64,000 bases of DNA from Centropus unirufus (Eukaryota; Chordata; Aves; Cuculiformes; Centropidae). Made by a program: the position numbers and the translations under genes. Below, in pieces: positions 12,201-23,148 of this stretch (positions are counted from its first letter, which is position 1; every line of letters starts with the position of its first letter). The stretch spans positions 2,020,207-2,084,206 of the forward strand of contig VYZI01000029.1 in the NCBI GenBank assembly GCA_013397695.1, in the 5' to 3' direction. The notes beneath the pieces were generated by a model. The model saw nothing but the letters and a program-made list of their open reading frames with translations, was not told where the DNA came from and did not search any database.

Positions 12201-15200
12201 CAAGACAGAAAAAACCTGTATTGTATGACTCCTATTAGTTGGGGTTACTGCCTTTAACAGCTTGTCTACCCCTCTGGTATGATAGTACAACTTTTTTCTC
12301 CAAGGAGAATCAATCTCCATTTTTTTTGTAGAGGAGTTGAGAAGTCTTTTAATACCTGCAAAGAAATTCTCATACAGTTGTGTTAATGAAGTTTAATAAT
12401 ACTATACATACTCTGCCTCACATGATCAAATCAAATCATTATTCACTTCCAGCAGTTAAGAAATAAATAATATTTTTTAGTTTATTTATCAAAGGCACCA
12501 CTTGTCTGATATGTCTAGGAAGATTGTGTTATTTTCTGAGGCTTTTATTTTGTGCATTTTCCATCAAGTTAAAAGCTGGAATGACTAAAAATAGTCAACA
12601 CTTGTCTGAAAAATGTGTCAAAAATTTTCTGTTCCAATACGGATCAAGGAGATATTTCATATTACAAAGGTAGAGGTCCCCTTCTAGAACGTAGGAAGAA
12701 AGGGAATATATTTGAGATAACATGGTGTATTTTCTTTTTGAAATGCATTAGCAATAATCCAAAAATTATAAAAACACTTTTTGTACAGCAAAACCCAGCC
12801 TCATTAGAAGCAGAATGTTGAGCCGCAGGGAAAATACAAGCACAAGAGAAGACTGTATGCACCAACAATGAAAGAAACAATTTTTCCCCATTTTACATAT
12901 GTTTATATTATATCTTCACCTACCTGCCCTCTACAAAACCTTTTTTCTCTTTTGTAAATACTACAGCAGGCTTAGTAGGGAAAGAGATTTAAAAGTTTAT
13001 TTGCAGTATGTGATGGAATTTTGCTCACTTTCTCATAGCAGCAGCAAGTAAATTGTGTCCCTTAATAGACCACCTGAGTGTAAAAGCTTTGCAATTACTT
13101 TCATTCATCTGGTTTTGATCCAGACAAATAACTGAAGTTGTCATTATCCCTTGGAGGTGTAAGAATGCAGAATTTTAATGGTAGGTCTGCAAAGCACTGC
13201 TTTCATGCTGTGCCTAAATATTTGGCTGCTGAAGAGAAAACATTCAGTTTGTCAGCTTCTAACACACAACTACTGAAGCTGAATTATCATGCTGTTCTGT
13301 CTTTGAAAACTATACAAAATATTTTTTATCTACTATATCTCATCTTCTTGATGTAATAGCCACAAATGAGTATTCAGTGTCAAAAATGCCTAATATATTC
13401 CCAATCTTAGCAGACTGCTAATCTTGAAAGCAGCACAGCATGATCAGGACTCTCAGTTAAATGTGTTTTCAAGCATCAAAGCCACTTTGACTACAAATTC
13501 TTGCTTTTTTGAGATGTACACATCTAAGAAGGCAAGACATCCATCATCATTAATTTCTGAAGCTCAAAAATCCGTATGGCAGTCGAAAAACAGATGTTGC
13601 AAGGTTAATCTGTCTACTGTACTTTATATATTACTTGAAGAATTAAAGATCTCAAAAGTATTTTTAGCTTAAATGCATCTCTAATGACTTAAAAAATGTA
13701 TTTTGGCCTAGTCTTTGATTTTTATTTTTCTTGAACTGAAGGTCTGTCTTCGTTCCAATGTTTTTCTTCCTCAGAACGTACTAGCACTCCCCCTAAGTAG
13801 CTAGTCCCATTGACTTTTATAAAACTTACCTTTTTTATATTATTTGAATTCTTTTTTTATTTTTCTATTTGTGTTGTACTTCTAATCCTACAGCTATTTG
13901 TTAGATATAAATGTATGAAAACCAACATATATTTGTTTGCAGAAGGTAATCCTGCTAGAATGCTTAGAAGAAATCCTGTTCACTTTTCTTTACAACCCAC
14001 TAGTAAATCACCGTTTCTTTATTCTGTTGAATTAATCCTCATGGAAGGACAGAAAGGAAAGGTGAAATTTTAAAACAGATTTCAAGCATTTATGGTACAG
14101 TAATGAACCATGAAACAATTAGAAAATGTGCTACTTTCTGACTCAGAAGACATACTTGCAGAATATAAACAGTATCTGACCTGTTGACTTTAACATTTAG
14201 AATAATGCATTTTTTGCTGCATTTTATTGTTTTGCAGTATTATTCCATAAACGGCACATAAAAAGAAATCAACTAAATTCCACTGTGAAATGCTGTGGCA
14301 TTGGACAAAACCAGAAAAAAAAAAAGATTTGAAAGAAAGTTTCTCCTTCTTCCCTTGCAGGGAAAAAATTTCCATATTTTATTGAACGAAAAAGAATTAA
14401 TTCACTGATCAAACTAACCAAGACACTTGGAAAGAGAAAAATAAATGTATTTCATGTGTCATTCTTGTAGAGAGAATCTATTTTCATAAGGTTCCTAAAG
14501 TTTCTATGTAAACAAAGGAAGCACCTTTTAGAAAGCAATGAAAAAAAGAATCTATCTTCTAACACATCTTCTCAGGCCTTTTTTAGGTGCTGGATAAAAT
14601 CCTAGTGGGATGTAATGAAAAGAATTCTGTTAACTTCAGAAAGCTAAATAATATGGTGGCTATGAATATGTTCTTGTCTTAGAGTATTTGAAAAAGAGAG
14701 ATTTGAGATCTAAAATGGAAAACAAGTCTGCAAAGGGAAAACTGTGAAAATGTTCTTATATGAGGTTTCTCCAAAATATTCACATTTAAGAAAATTATTT
14801 AGTAGGACATAGAAAGGAATATGTGCAGGACTAATACACAGACCTAATGACAAGCATATCCCACTACATCCAGAAGACATTATGGTGGGGATAGTATTTT
14901 GACCCTAGTGTTAGAAGCTGTAAGACTGGAAAGGAAAACTCGTAATATTCTCAGTAATATTATCTCTCTGATAATATTTTGTTATTAGCATAGCCCACAT
15001 AGGTCTTTAGCAAGACAAAGAGCTACTGGGTTAGGCATCTTCTACACTGAGAAAAAACAGTTACAGTACAGAAAAGGAAATAATGTTATGCTTTTGAAGA
15101 CTTCAGAGGACTTTGCACTTTAACATAATCATCTTGCATGTAAATGTTCAAAGTAATGAAATAGCTCTCAGGCCCGTAACAAGGGGCCACTGTATGCTTC

Positions 15201-16228
15201 TGTTCTTGTGGAAATGCCCTATGAAATGCAACAGAGATGGAACCAACAAGGTGTTTTAAAAAATTACTATGGACATCCAATGAACATATTTAAGAACTGT
15301 AAATGTTAAAAAATATATATAGAATTGTGAAATGGTCTGAAAGATGTCCAGATATATTGGTTTTTTGCATATTAATTTTCTTTTAAGATATTGTAAAAGG
15401 ACAAATTTCTCCATGAATGTGCAACTTACATTTTATTTCTCTGTGCTTCCTTATTTGTAATTATGTCTTACTTATCAGCAGATATAAGTTCCAAGATCCA
15501 CAGATGCCCCAAGTTGTGCTGACACTGCTTATGTTAGACAGGAGTGTTAGATGAGTTCATTACACATGGGATATTGAAAAATACCTAGTCAGCTCACAGT
15601 TTTTCATTAGACAGCAATCTCAAGATGCTATAGCATGCACTCATCCACTAATGGCAAAGTAGGTTCAACCATGAGTTAAGAACTGACCGCTACATGCACC
15701 AGCAAAACAGATGTATCTTATCTATGTCCCATTCTTGTCTATGTATGCAGAAAAGAAAAAGCAAGTATGATGCTGATCTCCTATTGTAGAATGTGTAACA
15801 TGAACATTTTCTTAGTTGATATTTTATTTTCACATTATTAAGACTAGATTCAGGGTCCTGATAACATATATTCATTGCATGACTAAGAACAATAATTTGC
15901 TGTTCCAGCAAAATGTTCACCTAGTTAATATTTAAATATAACCTCTGAAAGTTGAATAACCTACTAATATTTTAGAATATTTTCTTCCTTGAAAGCATCA
16001 TTTTACATTTTTTTACAAGCTTTAAACAATCCTAGAAAAAATTCAGGAAAAAAAGGCTAAACCAACATAAAAATTGCTTATGCTATCTCCATTAACACAC
16101 ACTCAAAATGGAGGAATAGTCAATATCTGCTAAGCAAGTCAAGTAGATGAGTTAAGGATCCTTCAAAAAGATGTCACAGAGTTGGTTCCATGCTGGCAAT
16201 GGTGTGTCTGTGGCAATGTCTGTGAAAC
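9266..16228. other. AT-rich unique sequence
   Basis: No CR1, LTR or other interspersed repeat was recognised over almost 7 kb. The 9300-9420 part is pyrimidine-rich. One undetermined base lies at 10198. The only coding-like segment is the candidate exon at 10538-10819 on the minus strand. A minus-strand acceptor-like site at about 12193 (long T/C tract then CAG) precedes a 66-base open piece that I do not call. Confidence 0.55.
10538..10819 (-). other. Candidate internal coding exon, 94 codons (unidentified)
   Basis: This is the best non-transposon coding candidate here. The acceptor is strong: CTTCACTCTATCTCCTTCCTAG directly before TCTGACCCTTTC. The frame is phase 0 and closed just upstream by the TAG of the acceptor itself. 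The sequence stays open for 94 codons and has a higher GC content than its surroundings. Residues include DPFQWKPILKPRPKAHEHF, then GLQHDKVLQDD, and TVVCELRGSSRKTIWIYC towards the end. One donor choice is GTAACA after 10538 (weak); a better-looking donor, GTATGT, lies inside at about 10666 and would give a shorter exon. I do not recognise the family. It could be a real exon, a decayed exon or chance. Confidence 0.28.
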
Positions 16229-16960
16229 TCACATCACAAAATGACTGAGGTCATCTCCTCCTGTTCAAGCAGAGACATCTAGAGCCAGTTGTTCAGAACT
16301 GCATCAAGAAGGCCTTTGAGTGTGTTCAATGATGGAGACTCCACATCCCCTCTGCGTAACCTGTGCCAGTACTCAGTCATGCCCACAGTCAAAAAACGTT
16401 TCCTGGTGGTCCAAGGGAATCTATTGTGTTTTTGCCCACTGCCTTTTATCCTTCTATTGAGTTCCACTAAAAAGTGTATGGCTCCCTCTTCTTTGTACCC
16501 TCCTTTCAGGTACTTAATATATTGATGAGTTACCTTTGAGCCTTCCCTTCTCCAGGTTAAACAGCCTCAGTTCTCTTAGCTTTTCCTCATCTAAGAGGGG
16601 ATTTGTCATCTTGATGTCCCTTTACTGGAGTATCTCCATTATTTCCAGGTCTCTATTATACTGTGGAGCCCAGAACTGCACACAGAACTCCAGGTGTGGC
16701 CTTACCACAGGTCACATTCCAGAGGGTAATCATCACCTCCTTTGACCTACTGGCTGCTACCCTAATGCAGCCCAGGATTCCATTATTTTTCTTTGCCACA
16801 ATGGTACATAGCTCACTGCTGGCCAGTTCAACATGGTGTCCACCAGGACTCCCCACCTCTTTTTCTCAAACTTGCTTTCCACCCGGCCAACCCCCAGCTG
16901 GGAATCATGCCTCAGTAATGGACATGGTGTCGTTCCATTCCAAGTAATAGAAAAGCCAAA
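16229..16960 (-). mobile_element. CR1: CR1 3' half (minus strand)
   Basis: Reading right to left, the copy runs from the last third of ORF2 into the 3' untranslated region. Recognisable blocks include ATGATTCCCAGCTGGGGG at about 16910, the segment coding GGHHVELA-like residues near 16830, AACCTGGAGAAGGGAAGG at about 16550, and GGAGTCTCCATCATTGAAC at about 16335. It ends near 16240 with AGGAGATGACCTCAG. About 20 bases of the usual tail and the terminal repeats are missing. Frames are broken by stops. Its 5'-truncated end abuts the 5' end of the plus-strand copy starting near 16968, so the two are head to head. Confidence 0.93.
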
Positions 16961-16967
16961 AAGGAGA

Positions 16968-17738
16968 GGCGCTATGCTGGACTTTGAAATTCTCATCAAC
17001 AAAGAAGAGCTGGTGAATGTGAAGCTCAAGGGAAGCCTTGGCTGCAATGACCAAGAAGTGGTGGATGTCAAGATCCTTAGGGCAGGAAAGAGAGTGCACA
17101 GTAAATTCTAGACTTCAGGAGGGCAGACTGGCCTCTTCTTGGATCTGCTTGGTAGGGTCCCACAGAATCAAGCCATGGAGGGGAGAGGAGCCCAAGAAAG
17201 CTGGTGAATGCTCAAGGATCACCTCCTCCAAGCTCAGCAGTGATACATCCCAACAAAGTGGGAGTCAGATGAAACTGCTAGGAGGCCTGCATGAATGGAA
17301 AAGGAACTCCTAGACAAACATAAACTCAAAAAACAAAGCTTAAAGAAGGTGGAAGCATGGATAGATAGTCTGGAAATAATACAGAGAAATTCTCTGTGCA
17401 GTTTCTGTCAGGGTGCTCTTTATCAGGGAGTATAGTGATAGGACAAGGGAATTAATGGCTTTAAGTTGAATGTGGGTGTATTTAGATTAAATATTAGGAA
17501 GAATTTTTTTACTGTGAGGGTGATGAGGCACTGCAACAGGCTGCCCAAAGGAGTCATGGATGCCAACCCCCCATCCATAGAAGTGTTTAGGGCCAGGTTG
17601 GATGAGGCTTTTGGCAGCCTCATCTAGTGGAAGGTGCCCCTGCCTGTGATGGTGGGGCTGGGGCGAGGGAGGGAGGACGGTGGAAGTAGATGATGTTTAA
17701 GGTCCCTTCCAAAGCAAATCATTCTATGATTCTATTAG
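16968..17738 (+). mobile_element. CR1: CR1 with internal deletion: endonuclease region joined to 3' tail
   Basis: The left part (about 16968-17395) encodes the end of the CR1 endonuclease domain. A frame around 17030-17080 reads LGCNDQEVVDVKIL, which corresponds to the SDHE catalytic block with the serine changed to asparagine and the histidine replaced by glutamine. It then continues into the ORF2 connector (AGGAGGGCAGACTGGCCTC). At about 17395-17410 the match jumps directly to the 3' end, GTGATAGGACAAGGG, then CACTGCAACAGGCTGCCC, and finishes with the terminal repeat CATTCTATGATTCTATT at 17722-17738. The whole reverse transcriptase region is absent. Dead copy. Confidence 0.93.
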
Positions 17739-18489
17739 TCCTGCAGAAGCCAATAGGATATTGCTTTCTCCATGGAGTACTGAGAGTTAATTGCTCTCAG
17801 AATAAGAGATAAGCCACAGTGACTGTATACCTTCACAAACTAGCTATTTAATTTCAGCACTGACTTAGTGGTATTGTGGTAAACTCTGGAAGGATTTTGC
17901 CCCAGAGCTTCCAAAAACAAGCCTCTGACCATTCACAAGCTATTGACAACTCAGATGCTTTATATGCCAACTTAGTTTTTAACAAAAAATCTAATTATTC
18001 ATTAACAGAAGCAAGCACTACCTACCACAGTGGTAGGCTGCTAAGCTGCTGGACACATTCAGCATACTTTTACTTTGGTATTCGTGTTAAAATACTATTA
18101 TTAAACTACTGTCAAGTCTAGAAATCTGGAAGGCTCTCTCTTGGATTTATTTTTTAACACCTTGAGATTGTCATAAGAGCTGTCTTTTATTCTCTTGAAA
18201 TGATGCCAGTCCAAGGACTGTGGTCAGCAAATAAGTCCTACAGATGCTGCAGATTAAGGTCTTTGTTATTTCCAGGATTGATTATTTCAACTATTTATTT
18301 TGGGGTTTCATTGATTGCAGTATTCAAACACTGCAGCCTATGACAGATGCTACAAATCAGACCATATGCAGAATTTTGAGTAATGTGGAAAAATAACCTC
18401 ATATATTTAACTCATCATAAATTCCCTCAGTGTTTTTAAAGATTTTTCTTCCTGTTTGAAGGATCCTGAGAAGTAATGAGTTATATTAT
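17739..18489. other. Unassigned AT-rich sequence between CR1 copies
   Basis: No repeat or gene recognised. Confidence 0.5.
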
Positions 18490-19405
18490 TCAGCCAAGCT
18501 TTATTCAGCATATTTATCAATGACCTGTATAAGGGAAGAGCATATCCTTAGAATGTTTGTCAATGACACAGTACAGGGAGAATTTGCTGATACACCAGAA
18601 GGGCATGCAAGTGAGCATGTTCAGTGAGACCTGGACAGGCTGGAAAGTTGGTTGGAGAGGAACCTAATGAAGTTCAATAAAGGCAAATGCCGGATTCTGC
18701 ACCTCAGGAGGAAAAACATTCTGCACCAATATAAGGTAGAGTTTGACTCTAAAAAGAAGTCCTGTGGGGAAGAATCTGGGAATCCTGGCAGAGAAGAAGT
18801 GGAAAATGAGCCAGTGCTGTGCAATCATGGTCAAGAATGCCAGTGGTATTCCAGAGTGCATTAAGAGGATGTATCAAGAACGTCGAGGGAAGTTATCTTT
18901 CCCCTCTAGTCTGCTATAGTGAGGCCCCACCTGGAGTGCTGTGCCTTGTTCTGTGCTCCCCAGCTCAAGACAAGGAACTCCCAGAGAGAGTCCAGCAGAG
19001 CGTCACAAAGATGATTAGGAGACTGAAGCATCTCTCTTGTGAGGAGAAATTGAGTGATCTCGGTCTGTTTAGCTTGGAAAAGAGAAGACTGAGGAGACCT
19101 GATAAATGCTCATAAATAGCTAAGGATCTAATGTCAAGAAGATGGGCCAGACTCCTCTCAAGGGTGGCCAGTGGGCCACGTGGACAAGGGGCAATGTGTA
19201 CAAACTGGAACACAGGGAGTTCCACCTTAATATGGGGAAAAAACTTCTTTACTGTCAGGGTGGCAGAGTACTGGAACAGGCTGTCCAGAGAGGTTGTTCA
19301 AAACCCCTGTGCAATCTGCTGTAGGTGAGCATACTTTAGCAGGAAGGTTGGACTAGGTGATCTCCAGAGGTCTCTTCAACCCCAACCATTCTGTGCTTCT
19401 GTGAT
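18490..19405 (+). mobile_element. CR1: CR1 3' half with good tail
   Basis: The copy starts inside the reverse transcriptase, where FSIFINDLYKG is readable at about 18502-18534. It continues through the LERNLMKFNKGKCRILHLR block near 18652-18708. After that comes the C-terminal coding region, with CACCTGGAGTGCTGTG at about 18928 and CTGTTTAGCTTGGAAAAG at about 19065. The 3' untranslated region GGACTAGGTGATCTCCAGAG (19350-19369) leads to CCATTCTGTGCTTCTGTGATT at the end. Several frameshifts separate the open pieces (plus frames at 18652, 18819 and 19131). It is 5'-truncated like most CR1 copies and moderately young. Confidence 0.95.
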
Positions 19406-20399
19406 TAAGCAGCAAGTGGCTAGAAGAAAGAACTTAAATTCTCAGCAGTCAGTCAGGGAGAAAATACTTCAAGATTCTATTTTTTTTTACTTACCTGTGT
19501 GCTCATAAATGTTAGTGGAAGTAGAAATGAAAATGTGTTTATAAAAAATAGATAATTCGCTCCCTTAAACTGTATCTCTGTGCACAAAATACCATAAACC
19601 AAGCTATGTCTCTTCTGCAGTACATTTTCCCATCACTTCAGCTGCATCACTGTTGACAAATCCTTTTAAACTCTGGTGTGTTTGGCCCAGCAACATGGAG
19701 CATTATTAAAGGTGTAGAAATCTTCCCTTCTACAAAGTCACAAAAGAGCTAGAGACTTTCTGAAGTCACCTTGATGTTTCATTTGATCCAGAGAGACTCC
19801 CAAATAACAGAGAAATTGGATAATTGTATTTTTATATAAAACTTTCTTGCTCCCTTGGAGCACAGAGATATTGGGGAAGAGAAAGCTAATAAGTTTGGCC
19901 AAAAAAAAATATTATCTATAAATCTAGCCCCAAGCTGCTTTTGGTTTTGTTTTCTAGATCTTGCCCACAAGCCACCTCTGACAGCCTTTTCTTTGCTTAT
20001 GCTGAAGACAAATGTGAGAAAAATTGCCTTACATTCTAGCAAGTAGCAAAGAAGAGTTCTAGAGGTTTACTGTCGGGGAAAGAGGAGGGGAACAGAAACC
20101 ACACAATTTAGGGCCAAAGGCAGAGAATACATCTGGATATTTAATTGCTTCACTTTCATTATTAGAGTTCATGGCAAAATATCTCTCTGAGCTAAAACTC
20201 TGCTATGGTCCTAACTCACATTATGTTCCCATCGACAATATTATTACAGTCATAATGGCAACAATATTTACATTCTGTTGCACACAGAGCAATTGGCTTT
20301 TAAGGCCGCAGAGGATGCTGTGGACTTTACTATATTTTTTCAGACACATAAAATATGAGAGTTAACCATTTTTTGCATCTGTTAAAGATGTACCATATA

Positions 20400-20428
20400 T
20401 TAAAAAATAAAAATAAAAAAGAAAAAGG
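20400..20428. repeat. A-rich low-complexity tract
   Basis: Adenine runs interrupted by single T or G bases. Simple sequence, without a recognisable retroposon upstream. Confidence 0.8.
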
Positions 20429-21325
20429 TAGCGTATTTCCACTGAAAAAGAAACAATACCTATATATTGTAATTGTCTGTCTACAAAGTAGTTGCACAAT
20501 ACCCTCATAGCAGTGAACAAGCAGGGCAGAACTGGCTACAGGTAGGAGTCAACAGTCTGCTACACTACCTATGAATACTGTTTTTCCAGGAGATTAATCC
20601 CGCAATTTGTGTTTCCCAATTGCATTTAATTTCAGTAATGAGTCACTTTAGCTCAAAGAGGATTTTAATATATAGCTAACTCCCACCAAGAAAAGTATGC
20701 ATTTTGACAACGACTATACCACAGTAGAGTGGAGACAAGCTTGAGTAAAATTGCCATGCATAGGTGGGGTGCCTTGGCAAGGTTAAATAAGGGCCAGCTG
20801 GCCCATGGGGTCACCTGGACCAGCATGTTTGGGATAGCATTCTTTCAAGCGGGAGACCTAGCACCACCACTTATTACCTCTGGTTCTTTTACAAAGGTGG
20901 AATTTGTGGGAAATGAAGACAACCTCTTAACTGCTTCAGTTATTTGATTATCACTTCTACTGCCTGAAAAATATACAAAATTGAAGCACTTGTATCTCAT
21001 AGAAAAGTAATATTATGAACACAGGACTGCCACCTAGAGATAAGGATACTTAATCAGTTGGAAGTGGACTTGAGTAGCTGTATTTATATGCTGATGTTCT
21101 TTCAGATATCTAAAACACCTATTAGGTGTTAGATTTAGGTATCTAAAATTGTAATTTGAAATATTTCTTACCAAGCCTTGTTCAGCTTTCAAGTAAGGAG
21201 AGATAACTAAAATAAATCAGGATGTAATTCTTCACTCATTGTAAAGCAGTAGACTGAATTTTTATTAATCAGCAGTAGTATATATTCTGTAAATATCACA
21301 CAGTAATGTTCAAATGGCACCATAC

Positions 21326-21481
21326 CTTCATATGCTACTTCAGTCATGGAAAACCAAATCTTGGTTTTACTGCCGGGAAAGATTACAGCTGTGCTGCAAA
21401 TAGTTGGACCCCGCTTATACTTGTACCCATTCAAACTGATAAACTCTTCAGCAATCTGTTGTTTCCCTACTAGTCTTGTTC
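21326..21481 (-). other. Candidate internal coding exon, 52 codons (unidentified)
   Basis: On the minus strand a 156-base open segment lies between an acceptor (CCACGTCCATACATGCCCAG next to 21481) and donor GTATGG (just after 21326). Both ends are phase 1, so the segment could be included or skipped without a frame change. Residues include RLVGKQQIAEEFISLNGYK and KTKIWFSMTEVAYEG. The frame stays open beyond both ends, which weakens the case. Not recognised as any family. It could be chance. Confidence 0.2.
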
Positions 21482-23088
21482 CTGGGCATGTATGGACGTG
21501 GTAGCATTGTGACTGTGTGCAGTAGGGGTTAAATCCTTCTGACTTTAAACAACAACACTGCTTCACCCGTGATGAGGCTATTTTTTTTTAAAAAGATTAG
21601 GCAAAAGGGGGAGACCTTTCTGTCAGCACACCCTCTGTTGAAATTTCCCCTCTGGGGAAATAATAGCTCATATTAGGGATCAGAAACAGAAGATAAAACT
21701 ATGAAAAATGACTATTAAAGACAGCTGTCAACAACAAAAAAAAACATAGGCAAATATACAGGAATGACAGCGTTTCTGGGTCAAGCTGTGGGAGATATGA
21801 AAGTGAGGAAAGAGCCCTAAGAAGCATTGCTGGGTCTAGCAGACCACTTAAACCCTGCTCACAAGGGACAGTCTCCACTTGTTGGAAACAGCCAAACCCA
21901 AATAGTTTGTTCAGTGGGATTAGGAAGCCGGTCAGACATGCCTGCTTAGGAGTAAAGATTTATTTTTTTTTAAGTCAAATCATGGAGTAAAATACTTAGA
22001 AGGTAACATGCAGGCAATTCAAAGAGACCAGACTGCAAAGCTTACTTCCTTTCTTTGAGGTTTTTTTTTCAGTTTTGTTTTAAAAGATGTTGGTACAAAA
22101 GGATTGTAGAACTATCCAGGGCTCATTTAGCATAAAAATAATTCTAGTGTGAAACACAGAAGAGTATGGAGAAGGTGTGGAAGATGTTATCAATGATACA
22201 GGGCAAACAAACCATTCTTCTAGAACTTTTGATGTTAGCTCATGAGAAAGTGGTGGCTGGCCTTTTGGGGAGGTTAGTCACTGCAGTAACTTAGGGGGGA
22301 CCTCCTGTACCTGCCAGTCACTTCTGTGGCCTGTGTGCAGGGAGCCAAGAAGGACAGCATATCAGCTCAGGTAATCAATCTCAGCAGCTATAATAAAGGT
22401 CATAATGGAGATACATGTAATGTTAAACAGAAGTGGCTTTCAAATGTCAGTCCTTATATTAGTTGATATAATTAAATATTCCCCCATATTACAATCTTTA
22501 GAGATCTTAACCTTTACAAGTTACACAGAAAAAAATACCTTGTTTTCTACATATAAAAATCCTGTGGATGACAGGCTGAGAGAGCAGTATGACTGGACAT
22601 TCAGTGTGTAATTATTTCTTTTTAAAGAACGACTAACACTGCTATAATCAACTTTTCTACGTGCTTGCCTGTGCCTTCAAAGTTCCAGAGGAATCAATAT
22701 ATTTTCACCAAATGAGCTAGCCAACTGCAGTCTTTCATTATGTCTAATCAGGAAAAGAAGAGTAAGAAAAAGTCAAAAGTCATAGTGCCCTGGAGGAGAA
22801 GCTGCAAGTATTTGGAGAAAAAGTGCTAGGGACCTCCTCCAAAATAAAGACAAAAGGTCCATGTTAAACACATAAGTTAGCTTAGTTCAAGAAAATTATA
22901 AATTCTCAGGCAGCACGAAGGTACCAGCTCTACTGCAGCTTTTGTTGAGGATTCAGAAGATATACCCTGTAGATTATGGGATCTACTACCCTGGACATAG
23001 CTATGCAAAGCAAATAAATCATTTAATAGAATAAATCCATGCTGTAAAAACAACCAGCCAATGAATCAGCTGTGAAAGACAATAAAGT

Positions 23089-23148
23089 NNNNNNNNNNNN
23101 NNNNNNNNNNNNNNNNNNNNNNNNNNNNNNNNNNNNNNNNNNNNNNNN
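23089..23148. other. Assembly gap (60 N)
   Basis: Sixty consecutive undetermined bases. Real sequence of unknown length may be missing here. Unique sequence lies on both sides. Confidence 0.99.

Larger units (their letters stand above)
19406..23088. other. Unique AT-rich sequence up to the assembly gap
   Basis: No interspersed repeat recognised. A-rich simple sequence occurs at about 20401-20428. A block at 20585-20720 has the feel of conserved noncoding DNA (see findings). A minus-strand exon-like segment lies at 21326-21481. Confidence 0.5.

Noticed and set aside
13424..13672. 82-codon plus-strand open frame
   Set aside because: No ATG at its start, no domain, no convincing splice sites; consistent with chance.
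15086..15280. Minus-strand open frame preceded by an acceptor-like TTTCATAG
   Set aside because: No acceptable donor, and its phase does not fit the neighbouring candidates.
16279..17313. Many overlapping open frames on both strands
   Set aside because: All fall in the two head-to-head CR1 copies; none is an independent gene.
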